This document shows, in pieces, positions 44,821 to 52,817 of a stretch of DNA of 64,000 nt. The DNA lies in contig NZ_CP014335.1 in NCBI RefSeq assembly GCF_001610955.1, forward strand, positions 1,467,001-1,531,000, given 5' to 3'. The notes under the pieces are model-generated. The model was not told where the DNA came from, searched no databases, and saw nothing but the letters and a program-made list of their open reading frames with translations. The first letter of the stretch is position 1, and the number at the start of each line of letters is the position of its first letter. A program made the translations under genes and the position numbers. This DNA comes from Geobacillus thermoleovorans. GTDB lineage: Bacteria; Bacillota; Bacilli; Bacillales; Anoxybacillaceae.

Positions 44821-44877
44821 GCAGATGGCTGCAGCGAAAGGCGCTTTCTTCGTGGTTCGTTATTTTTCAAAAAGTTG

Positions 44878-44892
44878 TCATAATTTTTATCT
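44878..44892. promoter_or_regulatory. Fur-box-like site upstream of the fbpB-like gene
   Basis: TCATAATTTTTATCT fits the 7-1-7 Fur consensus TGATAATNATTATCA at 11 of 14 defined positions. It is 50 bases before the start of a Fur-regulated-basic-protein homologue. Confidence 0.55.
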
Positions 44893-44941
44893 TTTTTGGG
44901 CATGAATAAGATTACAATAAAAGTGAGGGGAGGTTGAAGCG

Positions 44942-45073
44942 ATGAGACGATCCCGCAAAATGACTCTCCAAGAACTGATCAGCGAGAACAAACGGCAATT
45001 GTTGAACGATCGGGAAGCGCTCGAAAAAATCGAGAAAAAGCTGGAAGAGCGGATGCTCAAAAAAGCAGAATGA
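44942..45073 (+). CDS. FbpB-family small basic protein (iron sparing)
   Basis: 43-residue protein [20 protein letters not shown] with [16 protein letters not shown] after it. It matches the FbpB-type family, small Fur-controlled helpers that assist the FsrA small RNA in shutting down iron-rich enzymes in B. subtilis. The Fur-box-like site upstream supports iron control. Start ATG at 44942 after GGGGAGG. Confidence 0.75.
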   Translation: MRRSRKMTLQELISENKRQLLNDREALEKIEKKLEERMLKKAE

Positions 45074-45078
45074 CCCAT

Positions 45079-45107
45079 GCATAGCGGTTCTCCGGGCGGA
45101 CAGACTA
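45079..45107 (+). promoter_or_regulatory. Possible sigma-G promoter of sspN-tlp
   Basis: GCATA (45079-45083), 17-base spacer, CAGACTA (45101-45107), similar to the sigma-G consensus; 22 bases before sspN. Confidence 0.35.
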
Positions 45108-45128
45108 GATGGCGAGGAGGCGAAGACA

Positions 45129-45272
45129 ATGAGCAATCCGAAAGGAAGCCGCAAACATTTTGTGCCGAACCATATCGGCACACAGCCTCGCGCCGCAGGA
45201 GGAAACAAGGGCAAACAAATGCAAGACCAGTCCGGCCAGCACGCCCAAGTCATCCAAACGAAGGGCGAATAG
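45129..45272 (+). CDS. sspN: Minor small acid-soluble spore protein N
   Basis: 47-residue SASP with the SspN pattern [29 protein letters not shown] and the ending VIQTKGE. Expressed in the forespore by sigma-G in B. subtilis. Start ATG at 45129 after GGAGG. The tlp gene follows after 30 bases. Confidence 0.9.
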   Translation: MSNPKGSRKHFVPNHIGTQPRAAGGNKGKQMQDQSGQHAQVIQTKGE

Positions 45273-45302
45273 CCGGAAACTCGCGCAAAGGAGGAAGCGT
45301 TC

Positions 45303-45530
45303 ATGCCGCGTCCGAAACCGGATGACCGCAGCGACAATGTGGAAAAGCTGCAAGAAATGGTGCAAAACACCATTGAGAACATAGAAAAAGCCGAAGAAAC
45401 GATGCAGTTTGCGTCGCCGGAGGAGCAGGAGAAGATCCGTGCGAAAAACCGCCGCCGCGAAGAAGCGATCGCTGCGATGCGCGCGGAAATCCGAGACGAA
45501 GCAGCTGCACGGGAACACGGCTGCCAGTAA
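45303..45530 (+). CDS. tlp: Small acid-soluble spore protein Tlp
   Basis: 75-residue, charged, helical spore protein beginning PRPKPDDRSDNVEKLQEMVQ, with EKAEETMQFASPEEQ in the middle. It is named thioredoxin-like although it lacks a CxxC. Start ATG at 45303 after AAAGGAGG. sspN-tlp is one forespore operon in B. subtilis. Confidence 0.9.
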   Translation: MPRPKPDDRSDNVEKLQEMVQNTIENIEKAEETMQFASPEEQEKIRAKNRRREEAIAAMRAEIRDEAAAREHGCQ

Positions 45531-45567
45531 ACGAAGCAGCCCTCATGCGGGGGCGGCTTCGTTTTTT
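45530..45567 (+). terminator. Terminator of sspN-tlp
   Basis: AACGAAGC (45530-45537) pairs with GCTTCGTT (45556-45563), followed by T. Confidence 0.8.
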
Positions 45568-45646
45568 TGTCTACCGCTTGAGCGAGCCGACGGGCGAATG
45601 GTAACATAGAAGAGGAGGCCCGGTAAAAAATGGAGGGAGAACGAAC

Positions 45647-46063
45647 GTGAAAGTGGCAGAAAAACAAATTGAAGTGCGTTATGCGGAAACAGACCAAATG
45701 GGCGTCGTCTACCACGCGAACTATTTAGTTTGGATGGAAGTCGGGCGCACGGAATTGATCAAACAGCTTGGCTTTCATTATGCTGACATGGAGAAAGAAG
45801 GCATCATTTCGCCTGTTGTCGATTTGCAAGTGTCGTACAAAAAGCCGCTTCACTACGGGGAAACGGCGACTGTCCGCACATGGATTGACGCCTATGACGG
45901 CATCCGCGTGACATACGGCTACGAGATTCTCGCCCCGGACGGCGAGGTGGCGGTGACCGGAAAGTCGCAGCATGTTTGCGTCAAGCGCGATACGTTTCGG
46001 CCGATCGTGATCCGCAAATATTTTCCTGACTGGCATGAAGCATATGAGCGGGCGAAGCGGTAA
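45647..46063 (+). CDS. yneP: Acyl-CoA thioesterase, hotdog fold (YneP)
   Basis: 138-residue 4-hydroxybenzoyl-CoA thioesterase-type protein with VRYAETDQMGVVYHANYLVWMEVGR, where Asp, Gln/His and the helix form the active site. Substrate unknown. Start GTG at 45647 after GGAGGGAG. First gene of a tight yneP-yneQ-thioesterase set. Confidence 0.85.
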   Translation: MKVAEKQIEVRYAETDQMGVVYHANYLVWMEVGRTELIKQLGFHYADMEKEGIISPVVDLQVSYKKPLHYGETATVRTWIDAYDGIRVTYGYEILAPDGEVAVTGKSQHVCVKRDTFRPIVIRKYFPDWHEAYERAKR

Positions 46064-46077
46064 AGGGGAGCGGTGCG

Positions 46078-46392
46078 ATGGCGTTTGGCATCCGCCGACA
46101 TGAGCTCGCGGCATGGAAAGAGAAAGTGAAGCGCGGTGAAATCGCCTTTTTGACCCACTATTGGTACGACGAACGGTTTCCGCATTGCACGACAGTGACG
46201 AAAGTCGGCTGCGCCGATGTCGAAAAACTCGCCGTTTGGGGGCGGCAGTACGGGCTGAAGGAAGAGTGGATCGATCGGCGCGGTGAGTTTCCGCATTTCG
46301 ATTTGCTCGGTGAGACGCAAACGCGCATTTTGCAGCAGGAAGGACGGCTGTTTGAACTGGAACGATTCACGAAACGGGGGAAGAAGGAATGA
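46078..46392 (+). CDS. yneQ: Uncharacterised protein YneQ
   Basis: 104-residue soluble protein with THYWYDERFPHCTTVTKVGC and DRRGEFPHFDL. The position between the yneP and yneR homologues and the size match B. subtilis YneQ. Function unknown. It overlaps the following gene by four bases. Confidence 0.75.
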   Translation: MAFGIRRHELAAWKEKVKRGEIAFLTHYWYDERFPHCTTVTKVGCADVEKLAVWGRQYGLKEEWIDRRGEFPHFDLLGETQTRILQQEGRLFELERFTKRGKKE

Positions 46393-46811
46393 TGATCGAT
46401 TTGGCCGTTGTGAAGGAAATGTCGAAACATACGTTGATCGATACGCTCGGCATCGAAATTGTTGAGGTTGGCGAAGGCCGCGTCGTCGCGACGATGCCGG
46501 TCGACTGGCGCACGCACCAGCCGGCTGGGCTGCTGCATGGCGGCGCCTCAGTCGCCTTAGCGGAGACGGTCGCCAGCATCGGCGCGTACGCGCTTGTGGA
46601 CCCCAACACGGAAAACGTCGTTGGATTGGAAATCAACGCCAATCACGTCCGCGCCGTTCGCCGCGGGACGGTGACGGCGACAGGGACGGTGTTGCACCGC
46701 GGTCGGACGACGATGGTGTGGGATGTGCGCATTACGGACGAACAAGGGGAGCTCGTCTGCATCTCCCGCTGCACGATCGCCATTATTCGAAAAAGCGAGC
46801 GCCAAGGCTAG
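46389..46811 (+). CDS. PaaI-type hotdog thioesterase
   Basis: 140-residue thioesterase with the motif HQPAGLLHGGASVALAETVAS, which places the catalytic Glu/Asp after HGG. This motif is shared by PaaI, EntH and the 1,4-dihydroxynaphthoyl-CoA thioesterase of menaquinone synthesis (YuxO/MenI). The last is a sensible guess, not shown. The ATG at 46389 overlaps yneQ; ATG 46392 is possible. Confidence 0.8.
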   Translation: MMIDLAVVKEMSKHTLIDTLGIEIVEVGEGRVVATMPVDWRTHQPAGLLHGGASVALAETVASIGAYALVDPNTENVVGLEINANHVRAVRRGTVTATGTVLHRGRTTMVWDVRITDEQGELVCISRCTIAIIRKSERQG

Positions 46812-46834
46812 CTTTTTCAATCGCCGCGGGACAT

Positions 46835-47124
46835 TCAATGGACGAGAAAAACCGGCTCATTGCTTTTTTCGTCCAAATCCACAGTCAAATCACGTCCATC
46901 GAAATACCATTGGTCGCTCTCTTCAATAAAAAAGGTGATGCCATCAACCGTCGTCTGCGCCGCCGGCTTGTCGACCAGTTCGTCTTTGGCCATGCCAAGC
47001 GAAAACCCTTTTTGCACGGTGCTGCACCCGCCGTAGCGGGCAAAAAAGCGGATCGCATCGCCCGGCTTCAGCCCGAGCTCCCGCTTGTACCAATCAAACG
47101 CTTTTTTGTAATCATGATGTTCAT
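46835..47124 (-). CDS. yneR: HesB/IscA-like protein YneR requiring a -1 frameshift
   Basis: The only start with a ribosome site (GGAGGGG, five bases) is ATG 47124, reading MNIMITKK and then RLIGTSGSSG to a stop. The conserved YneR frame (AFDWYKRELGLKPGD, FFARYGGCSTVQKGFSLGMA, to EEPVF-like end) has no start codon of its own near its N-terminus. A -1 shift exactly at the heptamer A AAA AAG (47107-47101) joins them as MNIMITKKAFDWYKREL. Either one A was lost from the run (mutation or sequencing error), or the gene uses frameshifting or slippage. HesB-like proteins of this type lack two of the three IscA cysteines; function is unknown. Confidence 0.75.
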
Positions 47125-47305
47125 GGCTTCCCCTCCTCACTTGTTTATTATAAGTGAATGGACGGCGCCGGTAAAACGATTGTGTGAACATTGGCTGACA
47201 ATTTGAGGGCGAAAAAATTTCCGGAAAATGGATTAAACTAGCCCTGACTGGCTCGAGTAAAATGCCGGCCGACGGCGAACAGTAAAAGCGAGGGGGGTGA
47301 AGACG

Positions 47306-47452
47306 GTGAGCAAGAAGCGGCCGTTTGCGCCAAGCTATGAATCGGATGGGGTGATGGGCGAAAAGAAAGAGCAACGCCCGCGCCGTTCCAACCGTCGGCA
47401 AATTGACAAACAAGCGCCTGATTTTTTCAACACGACGCCATCGAGCGAATAA
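47306..47452 (+). CDS. Small basic protein, unknown
   Basis: 48-residue hydrophilic protein: SKKRPFAPSYESDG at the start, an Arg-rich centre (RPRRSNRR), and PDFFNTTPSSE at the end. Start GTG at 47306, ten bases after AGGGGGG. No family recognised; it may be spore-related given its neighbours. Confidence 0.55.
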   Translation: MSKKRPFAPSYESDGVMGEKKEQRPRRSNRRQIDKQAPDFFNTTPSSE

Positions 47453-47505
47453 AAAAGCCGAATCGAGCGGGCGATGGTTGAACATCGCGCTGTTTTGTGA
47501 ATAAA

Positions 47506-47531
47506 GTAGCCAGTAGGCTGCTTTTTTTTTT
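47506..47531 (+). terminator. Terminator before corA
   Basis: GTAGCC pairs with GGCTGC (one G-T) across AGTA, followed by ten T. Confidence 0.65.
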
Positions 47532-47596
47532 ATGGCACCTACTATACAAACGGGCCGGTCCGCGCTATCATTACTTGAGGGACATCTTTTTCGAAA

Positions 47597-47742
47597 GGAG
47601 TGGCGTTTTCGTATATGAGTAGTTCAAGCCCGAACGAACCGGAACCGGAATATAGCGGGGAACGCGGCCTGTTCCTTTTCTTGTCGGCTGCTCATCATAC
47701 GAAAACGGGCTCCGGACGGAAAGGAAGAGGCGCCGCCTTCCT
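47597..47742 (+). promoter_or_regulatory. Structured leader upstream of corA
   Basis: A long inverted repeat: 47597-47622 (GGAG, then CGTTTTCGTATATGAGTAG) pairs with 47688-47713 (CTGCTCATCATACGAAAACG, then CTCC). A short inner hairpin GGAACGCGGCCTGTTCC lies at about 47660. A second GC-rich hairpin (GGAAGAGGCG/CGCCTTCC) lies just before the corA ribosome site. The layout resembles a cis-regulatory RNA. It does not match the M-box pattern I know. Apart from this, 47453-47768 holds only the upstream terminator and a doubtful 44-codon ORF. Confidence 0.5.
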
Positions 47743-47768
47743 CGCGTGAAAAGGAGGAAGGATGCCAG

Positions 47769-48707
47769 ATGATGAAAATGTATTTGTCCGATGCCAACGG
47801 CAAAATGCGCGAAATCGATCATATTGAAAATGGCTGCTGGATCAATCTCGTTGCCCCGACGGAAGACGAAATTCGCTACATCGCCCACCATTTGGACATT
47901 CCGATCGATTCGATCAAAGACGCGTTGGATGACGAGGAGCGGTCGCGCGTCGAAAAGGAAGACAACCATGTGCTCATTATCGTCGACATTCCGATTGTCG
48001 CCCATGATGAAGTGGACGGCCCGATTTACGAGACGATTCCGATCGGCATGATCATTACGAACACGTGTTTTATTACGGTTTGTTTGCAGGAGAATCCGAT
48101 TTTCGAAGAATTCTCCAAAAACAAAATCAAAAACTTTTACACGTTTATGAAGACGCGGTTTGCGTTGCAAATGCTGTACATGATTTCAACGTATTATTTG
48201 CGCTATTTGAAGCAAATCAATCGGCGGACGAGCGAAATCGAAAAAGAATTGCACCAATCGATGAAAAACAAGGAGCTGTTTTCGCTTCTCAGCATGGAAA
48301 AAAGCTTAGTGTATTTTATGACGTCGCTGAAGGCGAACAACATCGTCATGGAGCGGCTCATGCGCCTCAATTATTTGCGCATGTACGAAGATGACCAGGA
48401 TTTGCTGCAGGACGTCATTATTGAAAACAAGCAGGCGATTGAAATGGCCGAAGTATACAGCAGCATTTTAAGCGGCATGATGGACGCGTTTGCTTCGGTC
48501 ATCTCAAACAACTTAAACATTGTGATGAAGTTTTTGACGGCCATTACGATCGTCATTTCGCTGCCGACGATGGTGGCGAGTTTCTACGGCATGAACGTAC
48601 CGATTCCGTACCAACACTCTCCGTACGCCTTTTTGATCGCGATGGCGCTCGCCGGTTCACTGTCAGCGGCGACGGCGTACATCTTTTGGAAAAAGCGATA
48701 CTTTTGA
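47769..48707 (+). CDS. corA: CorA-type magnesium/divalent cation channel
   Basis: 312-residue CorA-family channel. A cytoplasmic funnel domain leads to two C-terminal membrane helices. The ion-selectivity motif GMN is in SFYGMNVPIPY at the end of helix 1. The YGMNVP form is typical of magnesium transporters. Start ATG at 47769 after AAGGAGGAAGG. A second CorA paralogue is at 60672. Confidence 0.88.
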   Translation: MMKMYLSDANGKMREIDHIENGCWINLVAPTEDEIRYIAHHLDIPIDSIKDALDDEERSRVEKEDNHVLIIVDIPIVAHDEVDGPIYETIPIGMIITNTCFITVCLQENPIFEEFSKNKIKNFYTFMKTRFALQMLYMISTYYLRYLKQINRRTSEIEKELHQSMKNKELFSLLSMEKSLVYFMTSLKANNIVMERLMRLNYLRMYEDDQDLLQDVIIENKQAIEMAEVYSSILSGMMDAFASVISNNLNIVMKFLTAITIVISLPTMVASFYGMNVPIPYQHSPYAFLIAMALAGSLSAATAYIFWKKRYF

Positions 48708-48738
48708 CGGCCAGGCGCGTTTTGGATGGCCATGCGAA

Positions 48739-48764
48739 CGGCTGCCCTGTCATTGGGGCAGCCG
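48739..48764. terminator. Shared terminator of corA and the DUF502 gene
   Basis: CGGCTGCCC (48739-48747) pairs with GGGCAGCCG (48756-48764), followed by CTTTT on the plus strand. The stop codon of the minus-strand gene lies in the loop. Confidence 0.8.
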
Positions 48765-49343
48765 CTTTTGCTTTCGGACGGCCACACCGCCGGAGAGGAT
48801 GAATTTCATCGCCTCTTCCGGCGAGATGTCGACGACTTCCACTTGCTCTTTCGGGACGAGCAGGGTGAGCCCGGCGACTTGAAACGCCTGCGGGATATAG
48901 ACGGCGACGTAGTCGGCGAGAGGATCGTGCCAAGCGCCGACATCATCCATTGTCATGAAGCCGAGGCATTTCCAGCCGCTTTCTGGCATTGTAACGAGCA
49001 CAACTTGCGAAAACGATCGTTTTTCCCCGACGAAGGAAGCGATTGTATCTTTGGCGACGGAATAAACCGTTTTCATCAAGGGAATGCTTTCAAGCAACCG
49101 GTCGATCAGTCGAATGAGGCGGCCGCTTACGTATTGCGTCGATAGCCAACCGCAGACGGTAATCAGCGCGACAGTCGCCAATAGGCCTAGGCCGGGAATG
49201 TAGCGGCCATCCAAATACGGACGGACGTATTGGCCAAGCAGCCCATCCAAAACGGTGAACACTTTGTAGCACACATAGACGGCGAGTAAAATTGGCACGA
49301 TCGTCAGCATGCCGTTTAGAAAATGTTTCACGAAAAAACGCAT
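48750..49343 (-). CDS. DUF502 membrane protein
   Basis: 197-residue protein of the DUF502 family. Two N-terminal membrane helices (MLTIVPILLAVYVCYKVF and LGLLATVALITVCGWLS) precede a soluble domain with SIPLMKTVYSVAKD, QVVLVTMPESGW and the ending SPEEAMKFILSGGV. Function unknown. Start ATG at 49343 after GGGAGGGAAAGGG. Confidence 0.8.
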   Translation of the reverse strand: MRFFVKHFLNGMLTIVPILLAVYVCYKVFTVLDGLLGQYVRPYLDGRYIPGLGLLATVALITVCGWLSTQYVSGRLIRLIDRLLESIPLMKTVYSVAKDTIASFVGEKRSFSQVVLVTMPESGWKCLGFMTMDDVGAWHDPLADYVAVYIPQAFQVAGLTLLVPKEQVEVVDISPEEAMKFILSGGVAVRKQKRLPQ

Positions 49344-49522
49344 CCCTTTCCCTCCCCGCTATTCATTCTCTACCACCATACCAATTTTTTTGGCTTTATA
49401 CAACTCTCTATTATATCGAACATTTTCTGTTGTATTCGGTAAGAAAGTTCGTGTTTTTCCTTGACGAACTGCCAAATGTTCCGTATACTTTCGAATGGAA
49501 CATGGGAAATGGGGGATGGATC

Positions 49523-50962
49523 ATGAACAATCATTACGATGTGATCGTGGTCGGCGCCGGGCCGGCCGGCATTTTCACTTGCTACGAACTGACGCTCAAA
49601 CTCCCTGGAGCGAACGTGCTCTTAATCGATAAAGGGCACGATATCTATAAACGCAATTGTCCGATTTTGCAAAGAAAAATTGAAAAGTGTCCGCCGCCGG
49701 CCGGCAAAAAAGACTATGCCGGCTGCGTGCCGGCCTGTTCGATCACGAATGGATTCGGCGGAGCGGGGGCGTATTCGGACGGCAAATTCAATATCACGAG
49801 CGAATTCGGCGGCTGGATGACCGACTATTTGCCGGCTTCGACCGTACTTGAGCTCATCCGCTATGTCGATGAGATCAACTTGAAGCACGGAGCGACGACA
49901 TCGATCACCGACCCGATGACGGATAAAGTGAAAGAGATCGAGCGGCGCGCCTATGCGGCCGGGCTGAAGCTATTGCGCGCGTACGTCCGCCATTTGGGTA
50001 CAGAGAAAAATTTGGAAATTTTGAAAAGCATTTTTGAATATTTGCGCGAGCGGATTGCGATGCGCTTTACAACGGAAGTGGATGATATCGTGACCGAGCG
50101 GACGGAGAGCGGCCATCGAGTGAAAGGCGTTGTGCTGAAAAACGGAGAAACGTTGACAGCGGAAAAAGTCGTCATCGCTCCGGGGCGCGATGGCTCGGTT
50201 TGGCTGAGCAAAATCTTGCGCAAGCGCCGTTTGCGGATGATCAACAATCAGGTTGACATCGGAGTGCGCGTGGAAACATCGAACATCGTCATGCAAGAAA
50301 TTAACGAACATCTGTATGAAGGGAAATTCATTTTCAACACGTCGGTTGGGACGCAAGTGCGCACGTTTTGCAGCAACCCGTCCGGACATGTCGTCGTCGA
50401 AAACCATTCCGGCATCATGCTCGCCAACGGCCATGCGTACAAAGATCCAAAGCTCGGCAGCAACAACACGAACTTTGCCCTTCTTGTTTCACATAAGTTT
50501 TCCGATCCGTTTGACAAGCCGAACGAATACGCCCATGAAATTTCTCGGCTGGCGAACGCCTTGTCCAACGGCGGCATCATCGTGCAAAAATACGGCGACA
50601 TTTTAAAAGGACGGCGATCGACGGAAAAGCGGATCAAAGAAGGGTTCATCGAACCGACGCTAAAAGAAGCGGTGCCGGGCGATTTAGGCCTCGTTTTGCC
50701 GTACAACACGATGAAAAGCTTGATCGAAATGACGGAGGCGCTCAACCACGTCACTCCGGGGCTTGCCTCTGAGCATACGCTCTTTTATGGGGTGGAAGCG
50801 AAGTTTTATTCGGCGCGTCCGAAACTGAACGACCGCTTTGAAACCGAAATCGCCGGGCTGTATGTCGGCGGCGACGGCGCCGGCGTTACGCGCGGCCTTG
50901 CGCAGGCGAGCGCCTGCGGCGTCTGGATCGCCCGCGACATCGTCGAGAAATTGACGCATTAG
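49523..50962 (+). CDS. FAD-dependent oxidoreductase (COG2509 type)
   Basis: 479-residue flavoprotein. Dinucleotide-binding motif VIVVGAGPAGIFTCYEL at residues 7-23; Cys-rich insert after it (RNCPILQRKIEKCPPP, then YAGCVPACSI); C-terminal FAD motif LYVGGDGAGVTRGLAQASA. It belongs to the uncharacterised FAD-dependent dehydrogenase group related to geranylgeranyl reductases. Substrate unknown. The Cys cluster might bind a metal. Start ATG at 49523, six bases after GGGGGA; upstream in-frame codons lack support. Confidence 0.8.
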   Translation: MNNHYDVIVVGAGPAGIFTCYELTLKLPGANVLLIDKGHDIYKRNCPILQRKIEKCPPPAGKKDYAGCVPACSITNGFGGAGAYSDGKFNITSEFGGWMTDYLPASTVLELIRYVDEINLKHGATTSITDPMTDKVKEIERRAYAAGLKLLRAYVRHLGTEKNLEILKSIFEYLRERIAMRFTTEVDDIVTERTESGHRVKGVVLKNGETLTAEKVVIAPGRDGSVWLSKILRKRRLRMINNQVDIGVRVETSNIVMQEINEHLYEGKFIFNTSVGTQVRTFCSNPSGHVVVENHSGIMLANGHAYKDPKLGSNNTNFALLVSHKFSDPFDKPNEYAHEISRLANALSNGGIIVQKYGDILKGRRSTEKRIKEGFIEPTLKEAVPGDLGLVLPYNTMKSLIEMTEALNHVTPGLASEHTLFYGVEAKFYSARPKLNDRFETEIAGLYVGGDGAGVTRGLAQASACGVWIARDIVEKLTH

Positions 50963-50977
50963 GTGAGGAACCGAGGG

Positions 50978-51008
50978 CAGGCCCCTTCAAACGGGGGCCT
51001 GTTTTTTT
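50978..51008 (+). terminator. Terminator of the FAD oxidoreductase gene
   Basis: CAGGCCCC (50978-50985) pairs with GGGGCCTG (50994-51001), followed by seven T. Confidence 0.88.
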
Positions 51009-51057
51009 GCTGTCTGCCTGGGGACGGATTAAAAAGTAAACTGAAATGAAAATATAG

Positions 51058-51087
51058 TTGACAAATATGCGGCTGGTCCGTTACGAT
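51058..51087 (+). promoter_or_regulatory. Promoter of bioB
   Basis: Perfect -35 TTGACA (51058-51063), 18-base spacer, TACGAT (51082-51087), 32 bases before bioB. No clear BirA operator was seen. Confidence 0.6.
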
Positions 51088-51119
51088 AAATGTAATGATA
51101 TGGAAAGGGGAGAGGAGAG

Positions 51120-52121
51120 ATGGCAAACTGGCTGGTGTTGGCCGAGCAAGTGTTGGGAGGCCACGAGCTGACCGATGAGGAAGCATTGGCGATATTGGAT
51201 TGTCCGGATGAGGAGTTGCTCCTTTTGCTGCAAGGGGCGTACCGGATTCGCTCCGCCTATTATGGAAACAAAGTGAAGCTGAACATGATCATCAACGCCA
51301 AATCCGGCCTCTGTCCGGAAAACTGCGGCTACTGTTCGCAGTCCGCCGTATCGACGGCGCCGGTGAAAACGTATAAAATGGTCGACAAAGAGACGTTGTT
51401 GCGCGGCGCGGAAGAAGCACACCGTTTGCGCATTGGGACGTACTGCATCGTCGCCAGCGGCCGGGGGCCGAGCGATAAAGAGATCGACACCGTTGTGTCC
51501 GCGGTCAAGGAAATTAAAGAGCGGTTCGGGCTGAAAGTGTGCGCCTGCCTTGGGATCTTAAAGCCGGAGCAGGCGGCGCGGCTGAAAGAGGCGGGGGTGG
51601 ATCGCTACAATCATAACATCAACACATCGAAGCAGCACCATCCGAACATTACGACGTCCCATACATACGACGATCGGGTGCGGACGGTGGAAACGGTGAA
51701 AGAAGCTGGTCTTTCGCCTTGTTCCGGCGTCATCATCGGCATGAAAGAAACGAAGCGGGATGTCGTCGATATGGCGCGCAGTTTGCGGGCGCTTGACGCC
51801 GATTCCATTCCAGTCAACTTTTTGCATGCGATCGACGGCACGCCGCTGGCTGGCACGAACGAATTAAACCCGCGTTACTGTTTGAAGGTGCTGGCCCTTT
51901 TTCGCTATATGAATCCAACCAAAGAAATCCGCATCGCCGGCGGGCGAGAAGTGAATTTGCGCTCACTTCAGCCGCTTGGCCTGTATGCCGCCAACTCGAT
52001 TTTTGTCGGCGACTATTTGACGACCGCCGGGCAAGAAAAGTCAGCCGATTATCAAATGCTTGAGGATCTTGGGTTTGAAATCGAATTTGCCCCGGTTCCG
52101 CAAGCCGGAGTCGTATCATGA
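51120..52121 (+). CDS. bioB: Biotin synthase
   Basis: 333-residue radical SAM enzyme that inserts sulfur into dethiobiotin. The 4Fe-4S motif is Cys65-x3-Cys69-x2-Cys72 (LCPENCGYCSQS). Further landmarks: YNHNINTS with the 2Fe-2S-linked region, and AGGREVNLR with the conserved Arg. It stands alone; no other bio gene is in the window. Start ATG at 51120 after GGGGAGAGGAGAG. Confidence 0.94.
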   Translation: MANWLVLAEQVLGGHELTDEEALAILDCPDEELLLLLQGAYRIRSAYYGNKVKLNMIINAKSGLCPENCGYCSQSAVSTAPVKTYKMVDKETLLRGAEEAHRLRIGTYCIVASGRGPSDKEIDTVVSAVKEIKERFGLKVCACLGILKPEQAARLKEAGVDRYNHNINTSKQHHPNITTSHTYDDRVRTVETVKEAGLSPCSGVIIGMKETKRDVVDMARSLRALDADSIPVNFLHAIDGTPLAGTNELNPRYCLKVLALFRYMNPTKEIRIAGGREVNLRSLQPLGLYAANSIFVGDYLTTAGQEKSADYQMLEDLGFEIEFAPVPQAGVVS

Positions 52122-52126
52122 ACGAT

Positions 52127-52150
52127 GCCGCCGGAAGATGGCGGCTTTTT
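52127..52150 (+). terminator. Terminator of bioB
   Basis: GCCGCC (52127-52132) pairs with GGCGGC (52140-52145), followed by five T. Confidence 0.8.
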
Positions 52151-52406
52151 GTATGTGCGCTCACCGAGGACAAGACCTAGCGAAGCGGGAGGCATGGGAG
52201 GCGCCATGCGGTTTCAGATGGGACGCCACGATGGCGCATCGCAAGCCTTGGCGAGAAGCGGAGCGCATGATAAGACGGTGGACTTGGCCTGCCTATGCTC
52301 TGACGAGAAAAGCGGATTGAACCCCTATTGCGCCGTTTGACGCGCTTTTTTGGCATGAAAAGCCAACCCGACGCGTACGATGGGAATACAAGCTGCGAAA
52401 AAAGGC
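52151..52406. other. Stretch without a recognisable gene
   Basis: GC-rich, with several open frames, none having both a ribosome site and a recognisable sequence. It contains short GGCGCCATGCGG-type inverted motifs and ends with a weak GCGC/GCGC hairpin and T run at about 52330-52351. Confidence 0.5.
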
Positions 52407-52435
52407 TTCACAAACAGCCAAAAGCTCATTATAAT
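52407..52435 (+). promoter_or_regulatory. Promoter of yozE
   Basis: TTCACA (52407-52412), 17-base spacer, TATAAT (52430-52435), about 33 bases before the gene. Confidence 0.6.
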
Positions 52436-52467
52436 AGCAACAAAAGGAAAGGAAGAGGATGGGGGAC

Positions 52468-52686
52468 ATGGCAAAGTCATTCTACCGTTACTTGCTGCGC
52501 TTCCGCCATGGACACCAGGAAGATCCGGTCGTCCGGTTTGCGAACGGAGCGTATGAAGACCACAGCTTTCCAAAAGGGTCGACGGACTATGAAGAACTGA
52601 GCGGCTATTTGGAGCTTAACGGTGACTATTTGGAAAGTATGGTTGTGTTTGATGAGCTATGGGAGCAATTTTTGCATGAAGCGTAA
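52468..52686 (+). CDS. yozE: YozE-family SAM-like domain protein
   Basis: 72-residue helical protein of the YozE family (DUF1250): KSFYRYLLRFRHG, ANGAYEDHSFPKGSTDYEEL and YLELNGDYLESM. Function unknown. ATG 52468 gives the family's usual N-terminus; ATG 52459 in frame is also possible. In B. subtilis yozE lies beside yodN, as here. Confidence 0.82.
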   Translation: MAKSFYRYLLRFRHGHQEDPVVRFANGAYEDHSFPKGSTDYEELSGYLELNGDYLESMVVFDELWEQFLHEA

Positions 52687-52693
52687 CTAAGGG

Positions 52694-52723
52694 AGCGTTC
52701 CCATTTCATAAATTGGGAGCGCT
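52694..52723 (+). terminator. Hairpin after yozE
   Basis: AGCGTTCCCATTT (52694-52706) pairs with AATTGGGAGCGCT (52711-52723) with one mismatch and one G-T; the T run is delayed to 52734. Confidence 0.55.
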
Positions 52724-52817
52724 TTCAAATAGCTTTTTTCCGCGCGGTTGCAGGTGTCCACCCTTCTCTGCATGCATATACTATACTAACTATTTGTTCC
52801 AAAGGGTGGAGATGCCA

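Noticed and set aside
47615..47749. 44-codon ORF in the corA leader
   Set aside because: The nearest ribosome site is 15 bases away and the frame lies within a long inverted repeat; kept only as a possible leader peptide under findings.
51009..51119. BirA operator in front of bioB
   Set aside because: No pair of TTGTTAAC/GTTAACAA-like arms at the usual spacing was visible; only an ordinary promoter.
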